From Limiplasma sp031549415 (GTDB taxonomy: Bacteria > Bacillota > Clostridia > Christensenellales > Aristaeellaceae): a DNA stretch of 64,000 nucleotides. Shown here piece by piece: positions 1 through 8,546 of this stretch (positions are counted from its first letter, which is position 1; each line of letters begins with the position of its first letter). The DNA is taken from positions 7,465 to 71,464 of the forward strand of contig JAVBPU010000026.1 in assembly GCA_031549415.1 (NCBI GenBank), read 5' to 3'. Both the position numbers and the translations under genes were made by a program. The notes beneath the pieces are model-generated. The model worked only from the letters and a program-made list of their open reading frames with translations. It was not told the DNA's origin and made no database searches.

Positions 1-1068
1 CAAAGGCGGGGCAAAGAGGGCGGTTTCGCCCAGCTGGGCGTTGGGCCTGGGCAGGGCTTCCGCTGTGTCCGCCAGGTCTGTCGCCTGCTGGGCGCAGAAG
101 GCCTCAAAGGCTACGAGCAGGGGCTGGCTGGGAGGCCGCAGGCTGGCTCTGGCGGGGGGAAAGGGGGCAGGGGGCGCGTGGCCCTCCTTTTGCAAAAGGG
201 CCACAAAATGGCCTTCCCCTTGGATGTGGTGGGGGTACAGAGCCAGCATCCCGGCGCTGCTGGCCAGGGTTTTGCCTGGGCCCATGGCCACGGTGAAATC
301 TTGAGGCTTCATGTCCGGGAACTGTCCTTGGAACCAGGCCATCCTCTCCTGGTTTTCCTCCGGGCTAAAGGTGCAGGTGCTATAGGCAAGGCGGCCTCCC
401 GGCGCAAGCAGGGCATGGGCGCTGGCCAGGATGCGCCGTTGCCGCTGGGCGCACCCGGCGGCGGCGCTTTCATTCCATTCCAGCCGGGTTTCCGGGTGCC
501 GCCGGAACATGCCCTCCCCGCTGCAAGGGGCGTCCACCAGCACCGCGTCAAAGGCGCTGGGCCAGGCCCGGGCCAGGGCTTCCGGGTCCGCGCTGACCAC
601 CAGGGCATTGGCGATGCCCATCCGCTCCACATTCCGGCTTAAAATCTGGGCCCGGGAGGGTACCGGCTCGTTGCACACCAGCAGCCCCTGGCCCGCCAAC
701 CCGTCCGCCAGCTGGGTGGCCTTGCCCCCGGGGGCGGCGCACAGGTCCAGCACCCTTTCGCCGGGCCGGGGGCACAGGACCCGCGCAGGGATCATGGCGC
801 TGGGCTCCTGCAAATAATAGGCCCCCGCTTCGTGGAGGGGGTGGCTGCCCGCGCTGCTTTCCAAAGAGAGGTAGGACCCAAGCGGCTCCCAGGGGATGGG
901 GCCTTGCAGGCCCTGGACTTCGGCCACAGAGGGCAAAGCCTTGCGGGGGTTCAGGCGCAGGCCGCGGCGAGGAGAGGCTTCCAGGGCCTCCAAAAAGGCG
1001 GGGGCTTCCCGGCCCAGCTGCCGGACCATGCGCTCCACAAAGGCCATGGGCAGGGCGGGCGTGTTCAA
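1..1068 (-). CDS. RsmF/RsmB-type rRNA (cytosine-C5) methyltransferase, 3' end cut by window
   Basis: A NOL1/NOP2/Sun family SAM-dependent methyltransferase that makes 5-methylcytosine in rRNA. Visible are the SAM-binding motif LDLCAAPGGKATQ (about 730-770), the motif IV loop DAPCSGEGMFR with its cysteine (about 505-548), and the catalytic-cysteine motif YSTCTF (about 365-385). The frame is open to base 1, so the C-terminal part (PUA/RRM-like in RsmF) lies outside the window. I chose the TTG at 1068 because it overlaps the stop of the upstream gene (TTGA), suggesting translational coupling; ATG at 1047 is the alternative. It is the last visible gene of the cdaA operon. The spelling PCSGEGMFR favours the RsmF group over RsmB, but exact target cannot be read from sequence. 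Confidence 0.85.
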   Translation of the reverse strand, partial: MNTPALPMAFVERMVRQLGREAPAFLEALEASPRRGLRLNPRKALPSVAEVQGLQGPIPWEPLGSYLSLESSAGSHPLHEAGAYYLQEPSAMIPARVLCPRPGERVLDLCAAPGGKATQLADGLAGQGLLVCNEPVPSRAQILSRNVERMGIANALVVSADPEALARAWPSAFDAVLVDAPCSGEGMFRRHPETRLEWNESAAAGCAQRQRRILASAHALLAPGGRLAYSTCTFSPEENQERMAWFQGQFPDMKPQDFTVAMGPGKTLASSAGMLALYPHHIQGEGHFVALLQKEGHAPPAPFPPARASLRPPSQPLLVAFEAFCAQQATDLADTAEALPRPNAQLGETALFAPPL

Positions 1069-1763
1069 GGCTCGTCCACCAGCCAATCCGGCTTCATCAG
1101 CGGCTCAAAGGGAAAGAACAGGGCTTGCATGGCAGGGGGCAGCTCCGCCCGCAGCTTTTCCCGGCCCGCCACCAGGCCGATGGGCACGCCCAGCCGCTGG
1201 GACGCCTGGGTCAGCAGCGCCTGGCCGTCCATCAGGTCCTGGGCCGTGGTCTGCTCCTGCAAATTGGCGTTGTTCACCAGAAAATCCGGCCGCAGCCGGG
1301 CCCGCTTTTCAATACGGGCAAACAGGTCCCCAATCTCCTCCGCCGTGCCGGACAGGGGGCGGAAGGGGTTCACCACGTACAGCACCGTCATCTGGTCCCG
1401 CAGGCGGGACAGCTGCGGGTGGTACTGGCCCAGCACGGTGGCCCCGGTGTCGTCCCCGCCCACATCCATCACCACCCCGGCGTAGTCCGCCTCAAAAACG
1501 GACTGGATCTGGGCGGGCAAGGAGGGCACATCCACGCTGGACAGCGCAAAGGAAGGCATCAATACCTCAATGCCCTCCCCGCGAAGCAGATCGCCCTGCT
1601 CCGCGCTGCGAAAATACGGATTCACAATGTCCAAGTCCACCAGCACGGTGCGCCCAGTCACCTGCTGACGCTGCTTTCGCGCCAGGGCCAGGGCCAGCTC
1701 GGTTTTGCCGCTGCCATAATGGCCCAGCAGCAGGATATACTTGGAGGCAAAGGGAAAAGTCAT
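1065..1763 (-). CDS. P-loop ATPase of the c-di-AMP operon, unknown role
   Basis: A 232-residue cytoplasmic P-loop NTPase. The Walker A motif GHYGSGKTE sits at residues 14-22, followed by a switch-like segment VLVDLDIVNPYFRS (about 41-54) and a hydrophobic strand VVMDVGGDD (about 97-105) that could carry the Walker B aspartate. This pattern resembles SIMIBI-class (MinD/CobQ-like) ATPases, found in Clostridia as uncharacterised ATP-binding proteins. Its ATG overlaps the stop of the membrane protein upstream (ATGA), and its stop overlaps the start of the methyltransferase downstream. The tight coupling suggests that it works with the membrane protein at 1760-2782, but that is inference. No known substrate can be named. 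Confidence 0.7.
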   Translation of the reverse strand: MTFPFASKYILLLGHYGSGKTELALALARKQRQQVTGRTVLVDLDIVNPYFRSAEQGDLLRGEGIEVLMPSFALSSVDVPSLPAQIQSVFEADYAGVVMDVGGDDTGATVLGQYHPQLSRLRDQMTVLYVVNPFRPLSGTAEEIGDLFARIEKRARLRPDFLVNNANLQEQTTAQDLMDGQALLTQASQRLGVPIGLVAGREKLRAELPPAMQALFFPFEPLMKPDWLVDEP

Positions 1764-2782
1764 TCTTCGCCGCCTTCCTCGGGCCTGCGGGGCAACACCG
1801 GGGGGTGGAAGGCCGTTTTGATATTCACAGGAGATTGCAAATCCCGGATGGTGGGCTGGTTGCCGTCATCATCGGAAACCCGCACCAACTCTCGGGCCCT
1901 TTTGGCAAGGGAAGAAAGGCCGCCCTTGCTTTTTTGCGCGGCGGTTACCTCGGTATTTTGATAGAAGGGCACATAGGTGGTATCGGGAAAGTTGGCCGAT
2001 GGCAGGGCGGAGGCCGGCTCCGCCACCGGGGGCGGTGCTTCGCTAAGGCCAATGTTCTGCTGGAAGGTCTCCACATCCAGGCCCGGGTGCACCGGTTCCA
2101 GCATGGGGGCGAAAGTGCGCTGGGGGTACAGGGCTTCCGGCGTGGGCGGGGGGGCAAAGCCCGCCTGCACGTCCTGCAAATAGGCGGCGGGGTCGGGCCG
2201 TTCCATGCCAAAGCTGGGCTCCATGCCCTGGGCGGGGGAGTCATAGGGCTGCTCATAGGGGTGGACGGGGGCCCAGCTTTCGGTGGGCTCGTCGAACACC
2301 GGCTGAAAATCCATGATGGGAGCCGCCGGAGCATAGGCATAGGCGGAGGGCTGGACCATGGGGGCGAAGTCCGTCTGGGCAGGAGCATAGGACTGGGTGG
2401 CCTGGCCCGGGGCAAAGTCCATTTCCGGCGGCTCAAAAGGCCGCTGGTAGGCGGCGGGCGCATCGCTTTCCGGCGCAATATTTTGCGGGATAGGGCGAAA
2501 GGCAGCCTCCTCCTCAGGGTCCGCTTCCTGGCGGCCTTTGCGCCGCAGCCGCCCCAGTTTGGTACTCCACACGTAATCCGGCCGCCAGCGAAAGAAAAAG
2601 ATGATGCGGTCCACCACAAAACCGGCCACGCAAAGCCCCAAAAAGACCGCTTTCCAATGAAGGCTCAAAAAGGAAACAAGAGCGCCGCCGTCCTCGCTGT
2701 TTAGGATGCGCCAAAAGTGGTTGAAAAAAGCGCGCAGCCAACCGAGCAACAGGGACAGGATGGCACCCGCGAAACCGTTCAT
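1760..2782 (-). CDS. Two-helix membrane protein with long Pro-rich disordered tail, unknown function
   Basis: A 340-residue protein I do not recognise. The start is ATG 2782, placed by an AAAGGAGGTG ribosome-binding site five bases upstream; a longer reading from TTG 2800 would run through that site. The N-terminus has a hydrophobic segment (about residues 4-20) and a clear membrane helix (about 44-62), followed by a basic stretch. Then comes roughly 200 residues rich in Pro, Ala, Glu, Phe and Tyr with no predicted fold, and a more ordered, charged C-terminus (about 280-325). It lies between cdaR and a P-loop ATPase with a 4-base overlap to the latter. A membrane scaffold that recruits the ATPase is a reasonable guess, not shown. 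Confidence 0.65.
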   Translation of the reverse strand: MNGFAGAILSLLLGWLRAFFNHFWRILNSEDGGALVSFLSLHWKAVFLGLCVAGFVVDRIIFFFRWRPDYVWSTKLGRLRRKGRQEADPEEEAAFRPIPQNIAPESDAPAAYQRPFEPPEMDFAPGQATQSYAPAQTDFAPMVQPSAYAYAPAAPIMDFQPVFDEPTESWAPVHPYEQPYDSPAQGMEPSFGMERPDPAAYLQDVQAGFAPPPTPEALYPQRTFAPMLEPVHPGLDVETFQQNIGLSEAPPPVAEPASALPSANFPDTTYVPFYQNTEVTAAQKSKGGLSSLAKRARELVRVSDDDGNQPTIRDLQSPVNIKTAFHPPVLPRRPEEGGEE

Positions 2783-2833
2783 GCAGCACCTCCTTTCCAA
2801 TCCATGGGCGAAACGGCCGCTTTTTGGGAGACG

Positions 2834-4195
2834 CTATTTCACATCCACATGGAGGGAGGCGTTTTTAGGCGTGATGGAATAGGTGAAATTGCGCTCATCC
2901 ACCCCGTTGATGCGCAGCAGGATGGGCAGCTCATGGTCCCCGTCGGCCAGGTCGCTAATGTCCACGTAGGCGCTTAAAGAAGCGGCTTTCAGCTCGTTGA
3001 GCAGCGTGGACGGCCCGGTCAGCGTGAGGGAGACCGATTTTGCCTTGCAGGAAGCCGAACGCTGGTTGGACCGGTCCGTGAAGGAAAGCGGTACGTTGGC
3101 AAAGTCCTTGGTGCTAATCGTCGGAGCGATTTCCACATACAACTTCACGGTGTCGGAGCTGAGGTAGATCAGCTCCGCAGGCTTGTGCAGGCGCACATCC
3201 ACCGAGAAGGATTCCGTTCTGCCCGACACGTCCACCGGCTGGTCCAGAAAGAGGGAATCCAGCGCGGCCAGGCCGGTTTCGTCCCCGGCGGCCACCAAAA
3301 TATTCGGCGTGGCGCTGACGCTTTTCACCTCGTACCCCGCCGCCGGGGCGCCCGTGGTGAGGGACAGGGCGCTGACAGGCAGCGTTTTGGCGGTATACAG
3401 GGTTTGCTCCACCACAATGCTGCGAAGCAGAACCCCGGCGCTGGTCACATCAATAAAATCGCTCTTGACCTCGTTGCCTTCCGCATCGGTAAAGCGCATG
3501 GGCAGCGCGGTGCGGGTCAGCCCCGCCTGGGAGGGAAGCTTTGATACGTCAAAGTCCACCAGCACCCGGGCGATGCGGGAAACGATGCTTTTGGGGCCGT
3601 TGATGGATACGCTGGGAGGGTCCAAAGAGGGCGAGGTGCCATAAAATCCTTTGGGGAACTGGCCTTTGCGCTCTACGGACACGGGCACCCGGTAGCTGGG
3701 CACATATTCATCCACCATCACCTCCACGCTTTCCGGGGAGAGGGAAGTGACCGCGCCATAGGTGGTGGAGGAGCTGGTGCTGATGCGAAGGGTCTGCGCG
3801 CCTGTCTCGGTGATTTTGCTGAGATCCAGGCGGGGGTTATAGTGGGCGGCGGAAACGGTGTTGTACTCCCGCTGGGGCACATCCGCCTGCAACCGGATGG
3901 TGAGAGGGCTTTGCTGAAAGTTGGTAAGGACCACCAACCCGTTGCGCTGCAACGCGTCCGCGCCGGTAATGGTGACGGGCACATCGGAAAAAGTGCGCTC
4001 CCGGGTGAGGGTGGGGTCCTGGGTGATGAGGCCGGCCCACAGGCAAATGGCCAGAAACACCGCCAGGAGCTTGAAGGGCAGGTTATGCAGCAACATGCCC
4101 CAGAGCCGCTGGGGAAGGGTTTTTAGCAAATCCCGCAGGGGACTTTTTTCTTGAGACGGGCCTTTTTTGTCATTCATTTTGGGTTCTGCGTTCAT
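2834..4195 (-). CDS. cdaR: YbbR-domain protein, regulator of the diadenylate cyclase
   Basis: A 453-residue extracytoplasmic protein anchored by one N-terminal helix (about residues 35-55, sequence KLLAVFLAICLWAGL), followed by several beta-rich YbbR repeats with the typical pattern of hydrophobic strands ending in paired prolines. CdaR binds and modulates the membrane cyclase CdaA. The start at ATG 4195 has an AAAGGAGG site and overlaps the cdaA stop by four bases (ATGA), so the two are translationally coupled as in other Bacillota. A reading from 4243 exists but has no such signal. Unlike the common cdaA-cdaR-glmM order, no glmM follows here. Confidence 0.9.
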   Translation of the reverse strand: MNAEPKMNDKKGPSQEKSPLRDLLKTLPQRLWGMLLHNLPFKLLAVFLAICLWAGLITQDPTLTRERTFSDVPVTITGADALQRNGLVVLTNFQQSPLTIRLQADVPQREYNTVSAAHYNPRLDLSKITETGAQTLRISTSSSTTYGAVTSLSPESVEVMVDEYVPSYRVPVSVERKGQFPKGFYGTSPSLDPPSVSINGPKSIVSRIARVLVDFDVSKLPSQAGLTRTALPMRFTDAEGNEVKSDFIDVTSAGVLLRSIVVEQTLYTAKTLPVSALSLTTGAPAAGYEVKSVSATPNILVAAGDETGLAALDSLFLDQPVDVSGRTESFSVDVRLHKPAELIYLSSDTVKLYVEIAPTISTKDFANVPLSFTDRSNQRSASCKAKSVSLTLTGPSTLLNELKAASLSAYVDISDLADGDHELPILLRINGVDERNFTYSITPKNASLHVDVK

Positions 4196-5049
4196 GCCGC
4201 GCCTCCTTTGCGCCGCTTGGTCTTTTCCAGCAAAGTGGACCAAAGGCTGTTTTCCTTTTGGTGGTAGATGCTGAAGAGCAAAGCTTCCAGCGCGGTGCGG
4301 TCCAGGTGGCGGGTGAGCCGGCCTTCCTTGGCCATGGAGATGATGCCGGTTTCTTCGCTGACAATGAGGGAGATGGCATCGGTGGTTTCCGTAATGCCCA
4401 GCGCCGCCCGGTGGCGGGTGCCCAGCTCCCGGCTGATGCTCGTGCCTTCGCTTAAAGTGAGGATGCAGGCCGCAGCCATGATGCGGCTGCCGCGAATCAC
4501 CACCGCCCCGTCATGGAGGGGGGTGTTGGGCTCAAAGATGTTTTCCAGCAGGGCGGCGGAAATCTGTGAATCCAGCATGGTGCCGGTTTCCACCACGTCC
4601 TTGAGGCCGATCCGCTGCTCCAGCACGATCAGCGCGCCCACCCGCCGCCTGCTTAAAGAAAGCAGGCAATGGCTCATTTCCCGAACGATATGGGTGCTCT
4701 CCTCCTGGTCGGTCAGATGGGCGCTGTCCCGGATCGCGCCACGGCCGATTTGCTCCAGCGCTTTGCGCAGCTCCGGCTGAAACAGGATCACCAGCACCAC
4801 CGCGCCGTTGTTGACCACGTTGAGCAGCACCCAGTTCAGCGCCGTCAGGCCCAGCAGGTCGCTGACCCAGCTGGCCAGCAGCAGAGTGGCCAGCCCCTTG
4901 AGCACGGCGCTGGCCCGGGTTTCCTTGGTGAGCATGAGCAGCTTGTAAAGCAAAAACGCTACAATAAAAATGTCCAGGATATCCGTAATGGTGGGGCGGT
5001 TGAACACATTCCACAGAACGGTCTTGACTTGCACCCAAAGCGTTTGCAT
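4192..5049 (-). CDS. cdaA: Diadenylate cyclase CdaA
   Basis: A 285-residue membrane enzyme that condenses two ATP into cyclic di-AMP, the second messenger for potassium, osmotic and cell-wall control. Three hydrophobic segments lie in the first 90 residues (including DIFIVAFLLYKLL and NWVLLNVVNNGAVVLVILF). The catalytic DAC domain follows, with the DGA motif in LHDGAVVIRG (about residues 178-182) and the RHR motif in GTRHRAALG (about 209-217), both intact. Length matches the family. It heads the minus-strand operon; the start ATG 5049 has only a weak ribosome-binding site. A candidate promoter lies about 50 bases upstream. Confidence 0.95.
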   Translation of the reverse strand: MQTLWVQVKTVLWNVFNRPTITDILDIFIVAFLLYKLLMLTKETRASAVLKGLATLLLASWVSDLLGLTALNWVLLNVVNNGAVVLVILFQPELRKALEQIGRGAIRDSAHLTDQEESTHIVREMSHCLLSLSRRRVGALIVLEQRIGLKDVVETGTMLDSQISAALLENIFEPNTPLHDGAVVIRGSRIMAAACILTLSEGTSISRELGTRHRAALGITETTDAISLIVSEETGIISMAKEGRLTRHLDRTALEALLFSIYHQKENSLWSTLLEKTKRRKGGAA

Positions 5050-5095
5050 GTGTTCCAGGCCCCACTTTCGTAAAAATAAAGATTTCCTACCTTGC

Positions 5096-5124
5096 AGTAT
5101 ACATCATTTCCTAAGGCGGGAAAA
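5096..5124 (-). promoter_or_regulatory. Candidate sigma-A promoter for the cdaA operon
   Basis: On the minus strand TATACT (5096-5101) is preceded after 17 bases by TTTTCC (5119-5124), a weak -35. It points at cdaA. The divergent radC promoter candidate uses the same TTTTCC/TATACT pair, which mildly supports both. Confidence 0.4.
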
Positions 5125-5212
5125 GCCCTGCGCCAAAAAGTTCAGCATTTCTTCACAATCCGCAACGGGAATGAAACGCATGGGAAGAAAGAAATCATGC
5201 GAAGTACGCTGG

Positions 5213-5241
5213 TTTTCCTTTCCTTTCATCTGTGCTATACT
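5213..5241 (+). promoter_or_regulatory. Candidate sigma-A promoter for radC-ydcF-rsmG
   Basis: TTTTCC at 5213-5218 and TATACT at 5236-5241 with a 17-base spacer, about 50 bases before the radC start. The -10 is good and the -35 weak. Confidence 0.45.
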
Positions 5242-5292
5242 ATCAGGGGTATAGCGCAACGCCTTGCGGGCACAAATGAGGTGGGGAAGAGC

Positions 5293-6081
5293 ATGGAGCA
5301 TGACGGGCATCGGAAGCGCATGAGGGAACGCTATGAAAAGCAGGGATTGGAAGGGTTTGCGTCCCATGAGGTGCTGGAGCTAATGCTGTTTTACGCCATT
5401 CCGCAAAAGAACGTGAATCCATTGGCCCATCAGTTGCTGGACCACTTTGGCAGCCTTTACGCCCTGCTGCAGGCGGAGCCGAAGCAGCTGACCCAGGTGA
5501 AGGGCATTGGGGAATATGCCGCCACGTTTTTGAGCCTGTTTGCGTCGGTGGCCCGGTATGCCCAGTTGGAAAAGGCGGGCGAACGCGTCAGCCTGGATAA
5601 CCGGGGGCGGGCGGAAAGCTATTGCATCCAATTGCTGGATGGACATCGGGTGGAGCATTTTTACGTGATCTGCTTAAACGGGCAAATGGAGGTATTGCAT
5701 GCCGCGCTGGTGGCCAAGGGCTCCCTCAGCGATGTGGCGGCCTATCCGCGCATTGTGGCGGAAAAAGCCTTGACCCATAACGCTCACAGCGTGATTTTGT
5801 GCCACAACCACCCGGGAGGGTCCCTGACGCCTTCCGCCGGAGACGTGGAAGTGACACGCCAGCTGGCTAGCCTGCTGGCGGGATTGGAAATCACGCTGGT
5901 GGACCACATCGTGGTGGCGGATGGCCAGGCGCTGAGCATGGTCAGGCACCAGCTGATCGAGCAGGAGGTGTCCTCCGCGGGGGTGCTGACCCGGGTGGCG
6001 GACCCCGCCAGCGAGGTGCGCATCCGCAACCAGCTCTTGGGCAGGGCCGCCAAAAAGACAGGAAACCAGGAGGATACATGA
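5293..6081 (+). CDS. radC: RadC-family JAMM/MPN+ protein
   Basis: A 262-residue RadC protein: an N-terminal helix-hairpin-helix part (for example VKGIGEYAATFLSLFA) and a C-terminal MPN+ metalloprotease-like domain with the metal-binding signature HNHPGGSLTPSAGD (His at about residues 171 and 173). The biochemical role of RadC is unsettled; the old link to DNA repair is doubtful. ATG 5293 is chosen because the family starts near MEHDGHRKRMRERY and GAGGTGGGG precedes it; the open frame extends upstream to 5092 without a credible start. Its stop overlaps the next gene by four bases. Confidence 0.9.
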   Translation: MEHDGHRKRMRERYEKQGLEGFASHEVLELMLFYAIPQKNVNPLAHQLLDHFGSLYALLQAEPKQLTQVKGIGEYAATFLSLFASVARYAQLEKAGERVSLDNRGRAESYCIQLLDGHRVEHFYVICLNGQMEVLHAALVAKGSLSDVAAYPRIVAEKALTHNAHSVILCHNHPGGSLTPSAGDVEVTRQLASLLAGLEITLVDHIVVADGQALSMVRHQLIEQEVSSAGVLTRVADPASEVRIRNQLLGRAAKKTGNQEDT

Positions 6082-6752
6082 ACCAGAATACGCAAACCAA
6101 AAAAACGAGGACCCGTAAGGAGAAAGCCGCAAACCAAAAGCCCGGAAAAAAATGGTGCAGGAGGCTGACGCGCTTGGTAGGGATTTTCTGCTGCCTGGGC
6201 CTGCTGGCATACGCAGGCTTGGTGGGCTTTGTATATTACCAGGAGACCCACGTGCCCGTGCCCTCGCAATATGACGCCATCATTGTGCTGGGGGCGCAGG
6301 TGCTGCCCACTGGGGAGCCTTCGGTGCAGCTGCGCTGGCGGCTGGATAAGGCCGTGGAGATGTACCAAAAGCAGCCCTGCCCCGTGGTGGCCTGCGGCGC
6401 CCAGGGGGTTAACGAACCGGCCCCGGAGGGGGATGTGATGCGGGCGCTGCTGATGGCCGATGGCGTTTTGGAGAGCCATGCCTTTGCGGAGACCCAATCC
6501 GAAGATACCTCGGAAAACATTCGCAACGCCTGGGCCATGCTCAGCGCCATGGGCTGTGAGCGGCCCCTCATCGTCACCAGCGACTATCATTTGCCCCGGG
6601 CCCTGGCCCTGGCGGAGGACGTGGGCCTGCACCCCCAGGGCGCGGGCAGCCTTTGCAAGCCCGGCGTCGGGTTCTGGATGAAGAACCATATGCGGGAGGC
6701 CCTTTCCTGGGTGAAATACTGGGGCGTCAAGCACCTGGGTTTGCCGCGATGA
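6078..6752 (+). CDS. DUF218 (YdcF/SanA/ElyC-like) membrane-anchored protein
   Basis: A 224-residue protein with a basic N-terminus, one membrane helix (about residues 34-55, GIFCCLGLLAYAGLVGFVY) and an extracellular DUF218 domain: IIVLGAQVL near the start of the domain, QLRWRLDKA, and the closing IVTSDYHLPRA. Relatives include SanA and ElyC, involved in envelope integrity and lipid-carrier metabolism, but the reaction is not established. An AGGAGG site precedes the ATG, which overlaps the radC stop (ATGA). Confidence 0.85.
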   Translation: MNQNTQTKKTRTRKEKAANQKPGKKWCRRLTRLVGIFCCLGLLAYAGLVGFVYYQETHVPVPSQYDAIIVLGAQVLPTGEPSVQLRWRLDKAVEMYQKQPCPVVACGAQGVNEPAPEGDVMRALLMADGVLESHAFAETQSEDTSENIRNAWAMLSAMGCERPLIVTSDYHLPRALALAEDVGLHPQGAGSLCKPGVGFWMKNHMREALSWVKYWGVKHLGLPR

Positions 6753-7498
6753 CTGAGGCGGAGAGGGAGGCCAGCTTCCGGGAGAGGCTGCACAGCTTGG
6801 GCGTTGGGTTCGATGAGGCCGCGCCTCAGCGGCTGCGCCGGTATCACGAACTTCTGTGCCACTGGAATACCCTGATGAACCTCACCGGGGACACCGCCTT
6901 TGATACCGCCCTGGACCGCCTTTATCTGGATTCCCTGGCGCCTTTGCAAGTGGAAGGGCTGTTTCCCGCAGGAAGCACGCTGGTGGATGTGGGAAGCGGC
7001 GCGGGCTTCCCCGGGCTTCCTCTGGCCATTGTCCGGCCGGATTTGCAGGTGCTGCTGCTGGATTCCCTGCAAAAGCGGGTCGGCTTTTTGGACGCCGTCA
7101 TCGAAGCTTTGAGCCTTCCCAATGTGAGGACGTTGCATGCGCGGGCGGAGGACGCCGCCCAGGAGCCATCCCTGCGGGAGGGCTTTGACCTGGCGGTGGC
7201 CCGGGCCGTGGCCCCGCTGCCGGTGCTGTGCGAGCTGTTGCTGCCCTTTGTGAAGGTAGGCGGGAAGATGCTCTGTTACAAAGGCCCCTCCGCGAAGGAG
7301 GAGCAGGACCAGGGGGCGTTGGCGGCCAAGCGGCTGGGCGGAGGCCCGCCGGTGATCGTCCCGGTGGCGCTGCCCTGGCAGCCTCAGTGGCAGCACTGTG
7401 TGGTGGTCAGCGAAAAAAAGGAAAAAACCCTTCGACAGTTTCCCCGAAAAGCTGGGCTGCCTGCCAGGCAACCCCTGGGGAAAAACGACAGGGTGTGA
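6749..7498 (+). CDS. rsmG: 16S rRNA m7G527 methyltransferase RsmG
   Basis: A 249-residue SAM-dependent methyltransferase that makes N7-methylguanosine at 16S position 527. The SAM motif VDVGSGAGFPGLPLAI (from about residue 78) and the following LLLDSLQKRVGFL are diagnostic. ATG 6749 overlaps the upstream stop (ATGA); a longer in-frame reading from 6653 would lie inside ydcF and lacks family similarity. The downstream gene is a ParB-like protein, matching the rsmG-noc order of Bacillus, although no soj/spo0J pair follows. Confidence 0.95.
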   Translation: MTEAEREASFRERLHSLGVGFDEAAPQRLRRYHELLCHWNTLMNLTGDTAFDTALDRLYLDSLAPLQVEGLFPAGSTLVDVGSGAGFPGLPLAIVRPDLQVLLLDSLQKRVGFLDAVIEALSLPNVRTLHARAEDAAQEPSLREGFDLAVARAVAPLPVLCELLLPFVKVGGKMLCYKGPSAKEEQDQGALAAKRLGGGPPVIVPVALPWQPQWQHCVVVSEKKEKTLRQFPRKAGLPARQPLGKNDRV

Positions 7499-7716
7499 CA
7501 AATCTCTTTTGCATATGGCCGCAGGCGCGCCCTTTCGCGGGATGCGCCTGACGTTTTTAGGGGAACGATTCTGGGGAGGAGGCAGCAGGAAAATCCTTCC
7601 ATTTCTTGAATTTGCAAGTTATGGGCGCGCCGGACGGCTGCGCATGCCAAGGGGGAGGGCATGCGTGCCGGCTGGCGCGTTCATGCAAATCAACGGGGAA
7701 TAAGGGGGCAACAGCC

Positions 7717-8511
7717 GTGCTGAGGACCGCGGAACAGGTACGATGGGTGCCAATGAGCGAGATCACGGGATGGGAGGAAGAGGCGGCCTTGCCGCCCCCT
7801 TCCACAGTGGCGGCGTTAGAGGGCAGGGACGCGGTACTGCTGTTACAACGGGAAGCGGGCGGCTATCAGCTGGTGGCCGGGCGGGAGCGGCTGCTGGAGA
7901 TGAGGGCCCAGGGGCAGAGCTGCGTGAATGCGGTCATCAGCCCCCGCTGGAACCTGGAGGAGCGGATCTCTGCGCTGCTGACCCAGCTTTTGCAGGGCAA
8001 GCTGCACTATGTAGAGGAGGCCCTGGCCTATCAGGAGCTTTTGCAAAGAGGACCCCTGTCCAAGCCGGAGCTGGCTGCCAGGCTGGGATGCTCCCAGGCC
8101 GCCTTGCAGCGCAAGCTGCGGCTGCTCTCTTTGGGGGAGGGGTGCAGGCAAGTGCTGCGGGAGAACCCGCTAAGCGAGCGGCACGCCCTGGCGGTGCTGC
8201 GGATTCCGGGGGAGCAAGGCCGCCAGCGCATACTGGCCCATGCGGCCGCAAAGCGCCTGTCCGTAAAGGAAACAGAGGCGCTGGTGGAGGAGACCCTGGC
8301 CCGGATGCCCATTCCCATGCCCAAGGAGAGGAAAATGATCCCGCTGATGCGGGATCACCGGCTGTATGTAAACGCCATTCGCAGCATTGTGGAGCAGATG
8401 CGGGACGCGGGGCTGGAGGCGGAAATGCTGGTCACCCCCCACCAGTCCTGGTTGGAAGTGAGGGTGCAAATCCCCTGCTTTTCCCAGCCCCAGCGAAAAT
8501 CGGCCCGGTGA
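7717..8511 (+). CDS. noc: Noc-like ParB/Spo0J-family DNA-binding protein
   Basis: A 264-residue ParB-family protein. It has a divergent N-terminal ParB domain ending in VAGRERLLEMRAQGQSC, a central helix-turn-helix (GPLSKPELAARLGCSQAALQRKLRLLSL, about residues 112-139) and a helical C-terminus. Position directly after rsmG suggests nucleoid-occlusion factor Noc rather than chromosome-segregation ParB. GTG 7717 is chosen because AAGGGGG lies eight bases upstream; the frame is open further upstream but codes for no conserved sequence. The usual CTP-binding box GERR reads GRER here and the first CTP box is not recognisable, so clamp function may be altered. Confidence 0.75.
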   Translation: MLRTAEQVRWVPMSEITGWEEEAALPPPSTVAALEGRDAVLLLQREAGGYQLVAGRERLLEMRAQGQSCVNAVISPRWNLEERISALLTQLLQGKLHYVEEALAYQELLQRGPLSKPELAARLGCSQAALQRKLRLLSLGEGCRQVLRENPLSERHALAVLRIPGEQGRQRILAHAAAKRLSVKETEALVEETLARMPIPMPKERKMIPLMRDHRLYVNAIRSIVEQMRDAGLEAEMLVTPHQSWLEVRVQIPCFSQPQRKSAR

Positions 8512-8546
8512 TCACTACGAAACTACCAAGGAAACGGGGTGGCCAC

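Noticed and set aside
896..2704. A 602-codon plus-strand open frame over the ATPase and membrane-protein genes
   Set aside because: Arg/Pro/Gly-rich shadow of two minus-strand genes with proper ribosome-binding sites and overlaps; no recognisable motif.
7743..8546. N-terminal extension of the CapA-like gene over the Noc-like gene
   Set aside because: The extension is out of frame with the ParB-family protein encoded by the same bases and is Gly/Ala-rich; the hydrophobic export signal starts at 8547.
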